DNA of 64,000 bases from Bradyrhizobium stylosanthis. Lineage in GTDB: Bacteria > Pseudomonadota > Alphaproteobacteria > Rhizobiales > Xanthobacteraceae. Location: assembly GCF_001641335.1 (NCBI RefSeq), contig NZ_LVEM01000003.1, forward strand, positions 587,394-651,393. The letters are read 5' to 3'. The notes beneath the pieces were generated by a model. The model was not told the origin of the DNA and did no database searches. It saw only the letters and a list, made by a program, of their open reading frames with translations. Shown here in pieces: positions 23,499-32,495 of the stretch. The position numbers were made by a program, and so were the translations under genes. Position 1 is the stretch's first letter. Each line of letters opens with the position of its first letter.

Positions 23499-24017
23499 CT
23501 ATCGCACGACGTCGAGCCGGACATTTGCGAGGCCCTTGTCGACCATGCCGAGCGCCTCGGCCGCGGACGGCGAAATGTCGACCACGCGCCCGCGAACGAA
23601 CGGGCCGCGATCGTTGACCCTGACCGTGACGAAGCGGCCGGACGATACGTCGGTGACGCGGAGCTTGGTGCCGAACGGCAGCGTGGGATGCGCCGCAGTC
23701 AGCTCGTTCTTGTCGAACTTCTCGCCGCTCGCAGTCTCGGTGTCCGAGTAGAAGCTGGCAAGGCCATGCGAGGCGGTTCGCTTCGTCTCAGCGTCGGGAA
23801 TGCGCGCCCGGCTGATCGGCCGCGGATGCAGCGCTGCCACACGGTGCGGCCGCTCCACGGCGGCCTGCCGGCTTGTGCCGGCGAGATCGGCCTTCTGACG
23901 GCCGACCGGCGACTGGGCGCACGCGGCGAGCGAGGCGGCACCGATGATTGCGAGCAGCAACCGGCTCGAGGTTGCCAACGACATCCGGGCAGTTTCGGCA
24001 CGTGCAATGCGAGACAT
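23499..24017 (-). CDS. rlpA: RlpA-type septal lytic transglycosylase-like lipoprotein
   Basis: A 172-residue lipoprotein. The signal sequence ends with the lipobox SLAAC at about residue 30, so it should be anchored in the outer membrane. A basic, disordered linker of ~55 residues leads to the DPBB domain: HGLASFYSDTETASGEKFD, AAHPTLPFGTKLRVTDV, VRVNDRGPFVRGRVVDIS and AAEALGMV. It lacks the C-terminal SPOR domain of E. coli RlpA. The ATG at 24017 has GGAGG eight bases upstream. It lies downstream of malic enzyme on the same strand, but a terminator at 24080 separates the two. Confidence 0.85.
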   Translation of the reverse strand: MSRIARAETARMSLATSSRLLLAIIGAASLAACAQSPVGRQKADLAGTSRQAAVERPHRVAALHPRPISRARIPDAETKRTASHGLASFYSDTETASGEKFDKNELTAAHPTLPFGTKLRVTDVSSGRFVTVRVNDRGPFVRGRVVDISPSAAEALGMVDKGLANVRLDVVR

Positions 24018-24079
24018 GGTACGCCCCTCCGAACTGCCGCGATTTTCGGTGGGCAATGAGGGCAGAACCTTGTCGGAAC

Positions 24080-24099
24080 AAAAGCGGCCCTGGGGCCGC
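24080..24099 (-). terminator. Terminator between the malic enzyme gene and rlpA
   Basis: GCGGCCC at 24084-24090 pairs with GGGCCGC at 24093-24099. On the minus strand the hairpin is followed by TTTT (24083-24080). It ends transcription coming from the malic enzyme gene, 84 bases after the stop. Confidence 0.65.
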
Positions 24100-24131
24100 C
24101 TTCGTTTGCGCATCAGCTGTGACGATTCCAC

Positions 24132-24166
24132 CACACTGCCTGTCCTGAATCGGGACAGGCAGTGTG
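24132..24166. repeat. Perfect 14-bp stem-loop after malic enzyme
   Basis: CACACTGCCTGTCC at 24132-24145 pairs exactly with 24153-24166 across a seven-base loop. It lies 17 bases past the malic enzyme stop, with no T-run. A 3'-end mRNA-protecting or processing hairpin is likely. Confidence 0.55.
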
Positions 24167-24183
24167 CATGTCGGGTGGGTACT

Positions 24184-25836
24184 TCAGTACTTCGGCTCGT
24201 ACATCTGCGACTGGACGAGGGCCTTGACGTCGTTGGGCGCCGGTCCGTCCGCGAGCCCGCGTTGATAGGCAACGTCCGCCACGGCGGCGGCGATGCTGGC
24301 CGAGACCTCGCGAATGCGGGGCAGTGCCGGATAGAGGCTGCCCTGCGCGAGGTCTTCCTTCCCGACGCTGTTGGCGAGCGTGTGCGCGGCAGCCATGAAC
24401 ATCTCGTCGGTCACCAGCCTGGAGCGGCTGGCGATGACGCCGAGGCCGACGCCGGGGAAGATGTAGGAGTTGTTGCCCTGGCGCGGCACGAAGGTGCGGC
24501 CGTTGAGCTTGACCGGATCAAACGGACTGCCGCAGGCGAACAGCGCGCGGCCCTCGGTGTAGCGATAGGCGTCCTCCGCCGAGCACTCCGCCTTCGAGGT
24601 CGGATTGGAGAGCGCGAACACGATCGGCTGCTCGTTGAGCTCAGCCATGGCCTTGAGCACCTCGGGCGTGAAGGCGCCGCCGACCGCGGCAACACCGATG
24701 ATCGCCGTCGGCTTCAGCGTCTTGATCGCGGTAAGGAAGTCGGCGATCGGCGCTTGGTCGGTGTGAGCATAGCGCAGCTTGTGGCCGTGCAGGCCCTCGC
24801 GGCTGCTGACGACCAGGCCGCGGGAATCCACCAGCCAGTTGCGACGGAGTGCTTCAGCTTCCGATGCGCCCTCGGCCATCATGGCGGAGACGACGAGATC
24901 GGCGATGCCGGTCGCGGCCTCGCCCGCACCGAGGAACAGGATCTTCTGGTCCTTCAGCTTGCCGCCAGAGATGCGCAGCGCGGTGAACAGGCCGGCCAGC
25001 GCGACCGCTGCGGTGCCCTGGATGTCGTCATTGAAGACGCAGGCTTCGTCCCGGTATTTATGCAACAGCTTGAATGCCGAGTGATTGGCGAAATCCTCGA
25101 ACTGGATCAGCACATCCGGGAAGGTCTTTCGCGCGGCGGTCATGAACTCGTCGACAAAGCTGTCATAGGCCTCGCCGGTGAGCCGGCGTTCGCGCAAGCC
25201 GAGATAATAGGGATCGTTCAGCAGCTCTTCGTTGTTGGTGCCGACGTCGAGCACGATGGGCAGGCAGTGCTCGGGATGCACGCCGGCGCAGGCCGAATAG
25301 AGCGAGAGCTTGCCGACCGGAATGCCCATGCCGTTGGCGCCGAGATCGCCGAGACCAAGAATTCGCTCGCCGTCGGTCACGACGATGAGTTTTGCCGGAC
25401 TGGGCCAGTTTTTCAGGATGTCGGCGATCTGGCCGCGATCGCGCGAGGAGATGAACATGCCGCGCGGCCGTTGCCAGATCAGGCCGTATTTCTGGCAGGC
25501 GAGCCCGACGGTCGGCGTGTAGATGATCGGCTGGATCTCGTCGATATTGTCGACGACGACGCGGAAGAACAGCGCCTCGTTGCGGTCATGCAGCGCATTC
25601 AGCGCGACGTATTTTTCGAGATCGGTCGGCAGCGTGCGCAGATTGGTGAGCACGCGCTCCGCCTGGGTCTCCATGGTGAGCACGCAGGGCGGCAGCAGGC
25701 CGCGCAGGCCGAGCGCCTGGCGCTCCGCTTCCGTGAAGGCGGTGCCCTTGTTGAGCAAGGGATCGCGCAGCAGCGTCATGCCATGTGCGGTGTCGGATGA
25801 GGTCGAATGGTCGCTGACCCGAGCAGGTCTATTCAC
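24184..25836 (-). CDS. maeA: NAD(P)-dependent malic enzyme, large single-domain type
   Basis: Oxidatively decarboxylates malate to pyruvate, feeding gluconeogenesis and acetyl-CoA from C4 acids. The 550-residue protein is of the eukaryote-like/SfcA type, not fused to phosphotransacetylase. Visible motifs are IIYTPTVGLACQKYGL, VVTDGERILGLGDLGANGMG with IPVGKLSLYSACAG, FNDDIQGTAAVALAG (metal and substrate site), the dinucleotide fold LFLGAGEAATGIA, and FALSNPTSKAECSAEDAYRYT. The GTG at 25836 after GGGGGA gives the usual family length; an upstream ATG would add ~48 residues unlike the family. NAD or NADP preference cannot be read from sequence. Confidence 0.92.
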   Translation of the reverse strand: MNRPARVSDHSTSSDTAHGMTLLRDPLLNKGTAFTEAERQALGLRGLLPPCVLTMETQAERVLTNLRTLPTDLEKYVALNALHDRNEALFFRVVVDNIDEIQPIIYTPTVGLACQKYGLIWQRPRGMFISSRDRGQIADILKNWPSPAKLIVVTDGERILGLGDLGANGMGIPVGKLSLYSACAGVHPEHCLPIVLDVGTNNEELLNDPYYLGLRERRLTGEAYDSFVDEFMTAARKTFPDVLIQFEDFANHSAFKLLHKYRDEACVFNDDIQGTAAVALAGLFTALRISGGKLKDQKILFLGAGEAATGIADLVVSAMMAEGASEAEALRRNWLVDSRGLVVSSREGLHGHKLRYAHTDQAPIADFLTAIKTLKPTAIIGVAAVGGAFTPEVLKAMAELNEQPIVFALSNPTSKAECSAEDAYRYTEGRALFACGSPFDPVKLNGRTFVPRQGNNSYIFPGVGLGVIASRSRLVTDEMFMAAAHTLANSVGKEDLAQGSLYPALPRIREVSASIAAAVADVAYQRGLADGPAPNDVKALVQSQMYEPKY

Positions 25837-26005
25837 GAAATCCCCCAGGGAGTTTCTTATTGAAGGGCACGCATTGTCGGCCAGCGCTCCCCCGAGATCA
25901 AGGACGTAGAAATTCCGACCGCGATTGTGATCTCGCACCGCAGCGAGATTGGCGCGCGGGACTACAGGTTGCCGAGACAAAGGTTAATGCGACAAAACTC
26001 CCACC

Positions 26006-26110
26006 CCTCATGGTGAGGAGGCGCGTCAGCGCCGTCTCGAACCATGCAGGCCCCGCTCTCGCCTGTAGCCATCCTTCGAGACGCCCGCTTCGCGGGCTCC
26101 TCAGGATGAG
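26006..26110. repeat. Dispersed REP-type element, opposite arrangement
   Basis: Contains the same two half-modules as 11660-11788, but in reverse order (CCTCATGGTGAGGAGG to CGTCTCGAA, then CATCCTTCGAGACGCCCG to CTCAGGATGAG). I see no gene in 25837-26132 around it. Confidence 0.78.
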
Positions 26111-26132
26111 GGCGTGTTGCGCGGCGACAGCG

Positions 26133-27125
26133 CTATTCCGGCTTGATATCGGCGGCCTTCACGATCGGCCACCATTTCTCCGTCTCGGCCTTCTGGAAGG
26201 CCGCGAGCGCCGCGGGCGTTTGCTGGGCAACGGGCGGTATCTCCTGACCAAGCTCGGCAAAGCGCTGCTTGACGGCGGGATCGGCGAGCACGGTGACGAT
26301 GGCGGCATTGAGCTTTGCGACGATGTCCTTCGGCGTGTTCTTCGGGGCCCAGATGCCGTGCCAGTAGGAGATATAGAGCCCGGGCAGCCCCGCCTCGTCC
26401 ACGGTCGGAATGTCGGGCGCGGAGGCGAGCCGTGTCGGCGATGTCACCGCAAACGCCTTGATCGCACCGTTCTTGTATTGCGGCAGCGAGTTCGAGGCCT
26501 GGTCAAACATGATGTCGATCTGTCCGGCCACGAGATCGATCATGGCAGGCCCGGCGCCGCGATAGGGCACGAACTGGAAGTCGGTGCCGGTCTTCTCCTT
26601 GAAGAAGACGCCGGCGACATGCGCCCCGGTGCCCGCGCCCGCCGTGCCAGCGGTGGCCTTGCCGGGGTTGGCCTTCAGCCACGCGATCATGTCTTTCAGG
26701 CTGTTGGCCTCGAGCGACTTGCGGCCGACGATGAGCTGCGTGCCCATCGCGATGGTCGCGATCGGCTCGAAATCGGCGAGCACGTCGTAGGGCAGCTTGA
26801 AGATCGCGCCGTTGAGCACATGCGTGCCCCAATGGCCGATGGTGATGGTGGTGCCATCGGGCGTTGCGCGCGCGACCCGGGCGCCGGCGATGCTGCCGGA
26901 GGCGCCTGCCACGTTCTCGACCACGACCGTGGTGTGGAGCTCGGCCGCGATCCGCTCGGACAGGATCCGCGCCAGCGTGTCGGTGGGGCCCCCCGCCGCG
27001 AACGGCACCACCAGGGTGACGGACCGTGAGGACTGGGCGCTCGCTGGCGCCGCCCCCACAGCACATCCCATCAACGCGCAGATGACGATCACATGACCGC
27101 GTAGTCCGGCCCACAGCCCCCGCAT
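26133..27125 (-). CDS. Bug/TctC-family tripartite transporter substrate-binding protein
   Basis: A periplasmic protein of 330 residues with a signal peptide (CALMGCAVGAAPASAQ). Bug proteins bind small carboxylates for TctAB-type membrane partners. The family blocks are VTLVVPFAAGGPTDTLARIL, VVVENVAGASGSIAGARVA, ATPDGTTITIGHWGTHVLN, PGKATAGTAGAGTGAHVAG and YRGAGPAMIDLVAGQIDIMF. The ATG at 27125 is preceded by GGGAGAGACTG. No TctA or TctB genes are adjacent, as is usual for the large orphan Bug family in soil bacteria. The ligand is unknown. Confidence 0.9.
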   Translation of the reverse strand: MRGLWAGLRGHVIVICALMGCAVGAAPASAQSSRSVTLVVPFAAGGPTDTLARILSERIAAELHTTVVVENVAGASGSIAGARVARATPDGTTITIGHWGTHVLNGAIFKLPYDVLADFEPIATIAMGTQLIVGRKSLEANSLKDMIAWLKANPGKATAGTAGAGTGAHVAGVFFKEKTGTDFQFVPYRGAGPAMIDLVAGQIDIMFDQASNSLPQYKNGAIKAFAVTSPTRLASAPDIPTVDEAGLPGLYISYWHGIWAPKNTPKDIVAKLNAAIVTVLADPAVKQRFAELGQEIPPVAQQTPAALAAFQKAETEKWWPIVKAADIKPE

Positions 27126-27226
27126 CAGTCTCTCCCACCCTTTTTGCCGCCCGCATGTTGTCCGCGGGCTGGGCCGGAGTGAACGCTGCCGGGGGATTGG
27201 AGGCAAGCGGTAAGTTGACCGGGTCT

Positions 27227-29557
27227 CTATCCGGCTGCGCGCCGCGGCGTCAGGTTCGCGGCATGATCTGCCGGCGGCACGACGTGCATGAGAATGGTCT
27301 GGGTTGCGGAGGCGACCTCGATCCCATGCTGCTGGAAGCGCTGCTTCATGCGGCGGTTGAATTCGCGCTGCACCGGCCAGCGCCCGGCTTCGGTGCATCG
27401 GATCTGGCCGACGATCGACACCATCGCGCCATCGACCTTGTCGACGCCCCAGAGCTCGAGATCGCCGCGGATCAGCGCGCGGAAGTCCGCTTCGCGCCGC
27501 ATCTCGTCGACGATGTCCTTGAGGATCTGGCCGGCGCGGTCGGTGTCCTCCTTGTAGGCGACGTTGACGCTGACCGAGGCGTTGCCGGCACCACGGCTGG
27601 CATTGGTGATGGTCGTGACCGCGCTGAACGGCACGATGTGGACGGCCCCATCGCCCGCGCGAAGCCGGATCGTGCGGATCGAGACGTTCTCGACGACGCC
27701 GGTCAACCCGGAGACGCTGACATTGTCGCCGACCTGCACCGTGTTCTCCAGCAGCAGGAACAGGCCGGTGATGAGATCCTGCACCAGCTTTTGCGAACCG
27801 AAGCCGATGGCGATGCCGACGATGCCGGCGCCTGCGAGCAGCGGCGCGACGTTCACACCGATCTCGCTGAGCGCCGTGAGGCCAACAACGGTGGCAATCA
27901 GGCAGAGCAGCGCGGTGCGCAGCATCGGCTGGAAGGTGCGTAAGCGCGCGGCGCGCGCATAATGCCCGTCCCGCGACAGCGTGTTGATCTGGCGGTCCAG
28001 CAGCGCGTTGCTGATTTCCCAGATGGCGGCGGCGACGAACACGGCGATGCCGATCGTCACCACGGCCGAGATCAACCGGCTGCCGATCTGGCCGCCGTAG
28101 AACCAGACGATGGCATCCACACCCCAGACCTCAAGCACGGCCACGAAGCCGATGAAGGCGATCACGCCGGACACGATCTTGCGCAGCAGCGGCAGATAGC
28201 GGTTGGCGCGGACCTCCAGCCCCGGAAAGCGCTGCAGGATCTCCGGCCTGATGCGGAAGCCGCGGTCGATCAGGCCCAGCGTCAGCATGATGGCGACGCG
28301 CGTGATCAGCGCCACCACGACGGTGCCGACGAAATATTGCAGCAGCAGGGAATAGCCGTTGCGGATGTTCAGCGCCCACACCGCCCATAGCGCCAAATCG
28401 AGCACGATGGCGAGATAGTGCCAGCCGCCGGCGATGCGGTTGCGCAGGCCGGCCGCGACGCCCTGCCGATCGGCCGGCGCACGGATGGCCTCGGCGACCT
28501 GACGTCGGCATTGCAGGATGATGACGACGACGAAGAGATGCACCACCAGCATCACCATGCGCAGCAGCGCGGCATAGCCGCCGCGATGCAGGCCGAGCAG
28601 CAGCGCCACATTGGCGAATGCGATGCCGGTGACGCCCACGCCGACGATGCGGCGCGCCCAGATCTCGATATAGGCCGCGGTCTCGGCCCGCACCGGAAAC
28701 AGGCCGAACGGCCCGGCCAGCGCACGGACCAGGCAGATCAGCCCGCGCGAGAACGCATAGGCGTTGACGACGGCGAGGATCACGAGACGAACGGTCGTGG
28801 GTTCGCCGATCTCCGTTCCGAGCAGCGCGGTGGCGATGCCGACGAAGACGAACACGGGAAGCAGCTCGAGCACGAAACGCCCGAGCACGAAGGGCAGGCG
28901 CAGCATGACCTGCCAGATCCGAGCGAGGCTATTGCGGCGCTTTTGCAGGTCGGGTGCCGGCGTCACGTCGGCGACCGACGACGGCGGATCGGCGATCGGC
29001 AGCGCCTGCACCGGCAGGCGGGCGCTCTGTGGCACGCGTCCTTCCAGGAACGCGACAGGGCGCCGGATCAGGCGGAAGATCACCCATTCGGCAGCGAGCG
29101 CGCAGCCGAGCACCAGCGCGAGCTTCCAGGCGATCTCGATCAGGAGATTGTAGGCCGCCGGATCGTTCGCGGTGCGCATGATCCAGTAGTAGAAGGCCGG
29201 AAAGTGCGTGAGCGTTCGCGCCATGCTGGCGATCTCGCCCGAGATCTCGCCGATCTGTTCGGACACTGTGAGCAGGAGCTGCGCGCCGAGGCCGTCGGCC
29301 GAGAGCGGGATCGGCGATTTCGTCTCGGGCGCGGGTTGCTGCGGGCCGGAGGCATTCGCGATCGCGCGCAGCGTGTCGATCATCTGCGCGCGTTTCTTGT
29401 CGTCCTGCAGGGTGTCCAGCGCGCGTCTGGCCTCGTCAGGCGACAGCGCGGCCGCATGATGGGCCGCCGGCGCGGCCGTCTCGGCGCGCGCCGTGGAGAA
29501 CGAGAAGATGGCGAGGAAGAGCGCGGCGAAGAGCGCCGGAGCAAGCTTGTGCGACAC
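27227..29557 (-). CDS. Large MscS-family mechanosensitive channel
   Basis: A 776-residue inner-membrane protein with a signal peptide (ALFLAIFSFSTARAE), a ~120-residue periplasmic part, about ten further hydrophobic segments and a C-terminal MscS domain. The pore helix is LLAGAGIVGIAIGFGSQKLV, with the following LFLLLENTVQVGDNVSVSGLTGVVENVSIRTIRLR forming the beta-domain entrance. The layout and size resemble YbiO rather than the short MscS. Such channels release solutes on hypo-osmotic shock. It is monocistronic; the next gene upstream is 670 bases away. Confidence 0.9.
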   Translation of the reverse strand: MSHKLAPALFAALFLAIFSFSTARAETAAPAAHHAAALSPDEARRALDTLQDDKKRAQMIDTLRAIANASGPQQPAPETKSPIPLSADGLGAQLLLTVSEQIGEISGEIASMARTLTHFPAFYYWIMRTANDPAAYNLLIEIAWKLALVLGCALAAEWVIFRLIRRPVAFLEGRVPQSARLPVQALPIADPPSSVADVTPAPDLQKRRNSLARIWQVMLRLPFVLGRFVLELLPVFVFVGIATALLGTEIGEPTTVRLVILAVVNAYAFSRGLICLVRALAGPFGLFPVRAETAAYIEIWARRIVGVGVTGIAFANVALLLGLHRGGYAALLRMVMLVVHLFVVVIILQCRRQVAEAIRAPADRQGVAAGLRNRIAGGWHYLAIVLDLALWAVWALNIRNGYSLLLQYFVGTVVVALITRVAIMLTLGLIDRGFRIRPEILQRFPGLEVRANRYLPLLRKIVSGVIAFIGFVAVLEVWGVDAIVWFYGGQIGSRLISAVVTIGIAVFVAAAIWEISNALLDRQINTLSRDGHYARAARLRTFQPMLRTALLCLIATVVGLTALSEIGVNVAPLLAGAGIVGIAIGFGSQKLVQDLITGLFLLLENTVQVGDNVSVSGLTGVVENVSIRTIRLRAGDGAVHIVPFSAVTTITNASRGAGNASVSVNVAYKEDTDRAGQILKDIVDEMRREADFRALIRGDLELWGVDKVDGAMVSIVGQIRCTEAGRWPVQREFNRRMKQRFQQHGIEVASATQTILMHVVPPADHAANLTPRRAAG

Positions 29558-29764
29558 GCGGAGTTCCCAAAAATGAATGCGCCGGCGGCGACGGGAGCGT
29601 CACCGCCGAAGCACGTACGTCATGTCGGATTGCCGTTATTCGCCCCGGCGCTGTGTCGGAAGTTGGCCGATCAGGCGACATTCTCTTGGCATTTGCCGCA
29701 ATGCAGGACGCATGCACGGGCGATCATGCCGAGATGGAACACGATGCTCACGCCAAAACCTCTC

Positions 29765-29796
29765 CCGTCATTCCGGCTTTGACGCCGGAATGACGG
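29765..29796. repeat. Perfect 13-bp stem-loop in a 670-base gene-free region
   Basis: CCGTCATTCCGGC at 29765-29777 pairs with 29784-29796 across TTTGAC. Sequences of this type recur in Bradyrhizobium-like genomes. The rest of 29558-30227, between the divergent MscS and ABC-binding-protein genes, shows no gene I can support. Confidence 0.6.
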
Positions 29797-30227
29797 CGAG
29801 GAGGAGAAGAGAGAAGCATGAGGGCAACCGCACGCCGCGACCTCGGCAGGGCCGCGCAATGCGAAGCGCGTGAAAAATACAGCGCCGGGCAGGTAGGGGC
29901 CATGCCTCACTGATGCGGCCCTCTAGACCTTTGCCCGGCGTGCCGTTCGCGGTTTCTGCCGCTATGCGATAGTCCGAACGAGCTCCATCGCACTTAACGC
30001 GGCTGGATCTGCGGAGGTGGTGTCATAGACCTCCCCTTGCTCATGTGGTGGACGTTACGCGTCGCGTTGAGCGACCACAGGGATGCTCCTCCCCTGCCAC
30101 AAAACTGTCAAGCGGGATCAGTGGCGCAGTCACGAAATGTGAAGGCTGCGGGCGGGACGCTTTGACAGGGAACCGACGCAAACATAACGTGCCAATTCAT
30201 TCATTGATTGTTTTTTCTGGTCTCCAC

Positions 30228-31196
30228 ATGAACCGGCGCGAATTCATCGCCCTTGCGTTGTTCTCGACCACGGCTGTCCCGCTTCGCGCACAGACCCAGG
30301 CACGATCGTTTCGCATCGCCCTGCTGACGCTGGATTCCGGCGACCCGGATCGGATCAAGGGACCGTTGCGCGATCTCGGCTATGTCGAGGGCAAGAATCT
30401 CACCTTCGTTCATCGCACCGCAGAGGACGATGCGAGCCGGCTTGCCGCCATCGCGGAAGAGCTCGTGCGCGACAAGCCGGACGTGTTGGTCGCCGGATGG
30501 GGCACGCTTGCGCCCAAGGCCCTGAAGGACGCCACCAGGGACATTCCCATCGTGTTCACGACGGTCGGCGACCCCATCGGCGCAGGCCTCGTGCAAAGCC
30601 TCGCGCATCCCGGCGGCAATTTGACGGGCCTCAGCGGCCAGTCCACCGAGTTCAAAAGCAAGCAGCTCGAATTGTTGCTCGGCTGCATCCCCGGGCAGCG
30701 CGTCGTCGGCGTGCTGCTCAACCCGGATACGCCCTATGGCGCGCTCTCGCTTGCGCAGCTCCAGGCGGCGGCCGAGCGGCGCGGCGTCCGGCTCGAACTG
30801 CTGCAAGTCAGCCGGCCCGACCAGTTCACGCCGGAAGGGATGGACCTGCTCGTGGTCAGGGGCGCGACCAGCCTGATGATCGTCGAGGATCCGCTCGTGG
30901 CCAGCATCCGCGAGGCGGTCGTCGCAGAGGCGCGGCGATTGCGTCTTCCCACCATGACCGGTATCGCCGACTACGCCCGGGCGGGCGGCCTGATGGCCTA
31001 TGGCTTCAGCCAGCCCGCCAATTACCGCCGCGCTGCGGAGCTGATCGACAAGATCCTGAAAGGCGCACGCCCGGGCGACCTCCCGGTCGAGCAGCCGACC
31101 CGGTTCGAGCTCATCGTCAACCTCAAGACCGCGAAGGCCATCGGTATCGAATTGCCGTCCTTGATCATGGCGGCGGCCGATGAAGTTATCGAGTAA
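30228..31196 (+). CDS. ABC transporter substrate-binding protein (ABC_sub_bind family)
   Basis: A 322-residue protein of the TrpX-like/ABC_sub_bind family, with a Tat-like leader (MNRREFIALALFSTTAVPLRAQ). The two-lobed fold shows IALLTLDSGDPDRIKG, LRDLGYVEGKNLTFVHR, PDVLVAGWGTLAPKALKDA, PIVFTTVGDPIGAGLVQSLA, HPGGNLTGLSGQS and the conserved ending FELIVNLKTAKAIGIELP. It is closely similar in plan to the gene at 51357-52334. No permease or ATPase is nearby. Many rhizobia carry dozens of such orphan binding proteins. The ligand is unknown. Confidence 0.88.
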   Translation: MNRREFIALALFSTTAVPLRAQTQARSFRIALLTLDSGDPDRIKGPLRDLGYVEGKNLTFVHRTAEDDASRLAAIAEELVRDKPDVLVAGWGTLAPKALKDATRDIPIVFTTVGDPIGAGLVQSLAHPGGNLTGLSGQSTEFKSKQLELLLGCIPGQRVVGVLLNPDTPYGALSLAQLQAAAERRGVRLELLQVSRPDQFTPEGMDLLVVRGATSLMIVEDPLVASIREAVVAEARRLRLPTMTGIADYARAGGLMAYGFSQPANYRRAAELIDKILKGARPGDLPVEQPTRFELIVNLKTAKAIGIELPSLIMAAADEVIE

Positions 31197-31202
31197 CACG
31201 AC

Positions 31203-31235
31203 CGCCGGCGGAATATTGGCCGTCCGCCGGCGTTT
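31203..31235 (+). terminator. Terminator after the ABC-binding-protein gene
   Basis: CGCCGGCGGA at 31203-31212 pairs with TCCGCCGGCG at 31223-31232, followed by TTT. It starts six bases past the stop at 31196. Confidence 0.6.
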
Positions 31236-31292
31236 CTGGTGTCGAGGGCGTCCGCCTTCCGTACAATCCGATCATTCGCCGGAAAGCAACAA

Positions 31293-32183
31293 ATGAAAAA
31301 ATCAATTTGCCTCGCTACGCTTGCCGTACTCATCGCCGGGCTCGGGTCCGCCGCCGCGCAGAATCCGCCGCAGACCTCGACCAGGAAGGTGGACGGCACC
31401 GACAACGTCTACATCTTCCGCTATGGCGGCCATCAATCGATGTTCGTGGTGACGCCGCAGGGCGTGATCGCGACCGACCCGATCTCCTATCTGCGGCCGG
31501 CCAAGCCCTATATCGACGCGATCAAGGCTGTCACCGACAAGCCGATCAAATACGTCGTCTACAGCCACCATCACTACGACCACATCGCCGGCGGCCAGCC
31601 CTTCAAGGATCTCGGCGCGACCTTCATCGCCCACCGGCGGACCAAGGAACGCCTGCTCGAGCTGAAGAAGCAGAAGTCGCTGATCGCGGATGTCGTGATG
31701 CCGGACCAGGTGGTGGACGACAAGAAGAACATCACGCTCGGCGGCACCACGCTGGAGCTGGACTATGTCGGCCGCAACCATTCCGACAATTCGCTGGTGA
31801 TGCGGCTGCCGAAGGAGAAGATCGTCTTCGTCGTGGACTTCGCACCGATCGAGTCGGTGCAGTTCCGCAACATTCCGGACAACGCCTCGCCGCTCGAATA
31901 CATCGCCTCGCTGAAGAAGCTCGCCTCGCTCGACTGGGAACGCATGATCCCCGGCCATCCCTATGCCGGCGGCCGCCTCGGCACCAAGAAGGACGTCGAG
32001 GACGACGTCGCCTACATGGAGGATCTCTCCGCCGAGGTGAAGAAGGCGGCGGACGCCGGCAAATGCTTCGACACCGCGATGAAGGAGGTGAAGCTGCCGA
32101 AATACGAGAAGTGGGCGAATTACGAAGCCAGCCTTCCCGCCAATATCGAACGCTTCTGCTACTGGTGGGGCCGCGGCTACTGA
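31293..32183 (+). CDS. Secreted MBL-fold metallo-hydrolase
   Basis: A 296-residue periplasmic metallo-beta-lactamase-fold protein with a signal peptide (MKKSICLATLAVLIAGLGSAAAQ). The metal motif H-x-H-x-D-H is at residues 92-97 (SHHHYDHIAGG). Further ligands follow in GRNHSDNSLV, VVDFAPIE and IPGHPYAGG. The family contains lactonases, alkylsulfatase-like and quinoprotein-associated hydrolases, so the substrate cannot be fixed. The C-terminus carries two cysteines (KCFDTA, RFCYWW) that could pair in the periplasm. It is monocistronic, with its own start after a short A-rich leader. Confidence 0.85.
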   Translation: MKKSICLATLAVLIAGLGSAAAQNPPQTSTRKVDGTDNVYIFRYGGHQSMFVVTPQGVIATDPISYLRPAKPYIDAIKAVTDKPIKYVVYSHHHYDHIAGGQPFKDLGATFIAHRRTKERLLELKKQKSLIADVVMPDQVVDDKKNITLGGTTLELDYVGRNHSDNSLVMRLPKEKIVFVVDFAPIESVQFRNIPDNASPLEYIASLKKLASLDWERMIPGHPYAGGRLGTKKDVEDDVAYMEDLSAEVKKAADAGKCFDTAMKEVKLPKYEKWANYEASLPANIERFCYWWGRGY

Positions 32184-32210
32184 TCTCTTGCGCTGAACTC
32201 GCTAGCCGAA

Positions 32211-32332
32211 CTCGTAGGGTGGGCATAGCGACGAGACGCGCAAGGCGCGGCTCGTGGCGTGCCCACCATGCAAAACGTGATCGCGGAGAGATGGCGGGCA
32301 CGGCGCAAGAGCGCCTTTGCCCACCCTACGAG
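32211..32332. repeat. Dispersed repeat with 15-bp terminal inverted repeats
   Basis: CTCGTAGGGTGGGCA at 32211-32225 is the exact reverse complement of 32318-32332. Internal pairs (GGCGTGCCCACCAT / ATGGCGGGCACGGC) make the whole element one long hairpin. Nothing else is recognised in 32184-32495. Confidence 0.8.
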
Positions 32333-32495
32333 ATCAGAGATCGCGGCGACGCGAGACAGGTACGCTCTGCATACGCTACCGGCCTGTCGCGACGATGACA
32401 CCATAGCCCTGTTTTGCCCGACGCGTCACCCAGATTTCGCAAAATCCGCAATACCATGCGTCTACCCGGCAAGCCCTTGATATCGCTATTCCCGT

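Noticed and set aside
23944..25800. A 618-codon plus-strand frame antisense to malic enzyme
   Set aside because: A GC-driven shadow of the malic enzyme gene, which has all its motifs on the minus strand.
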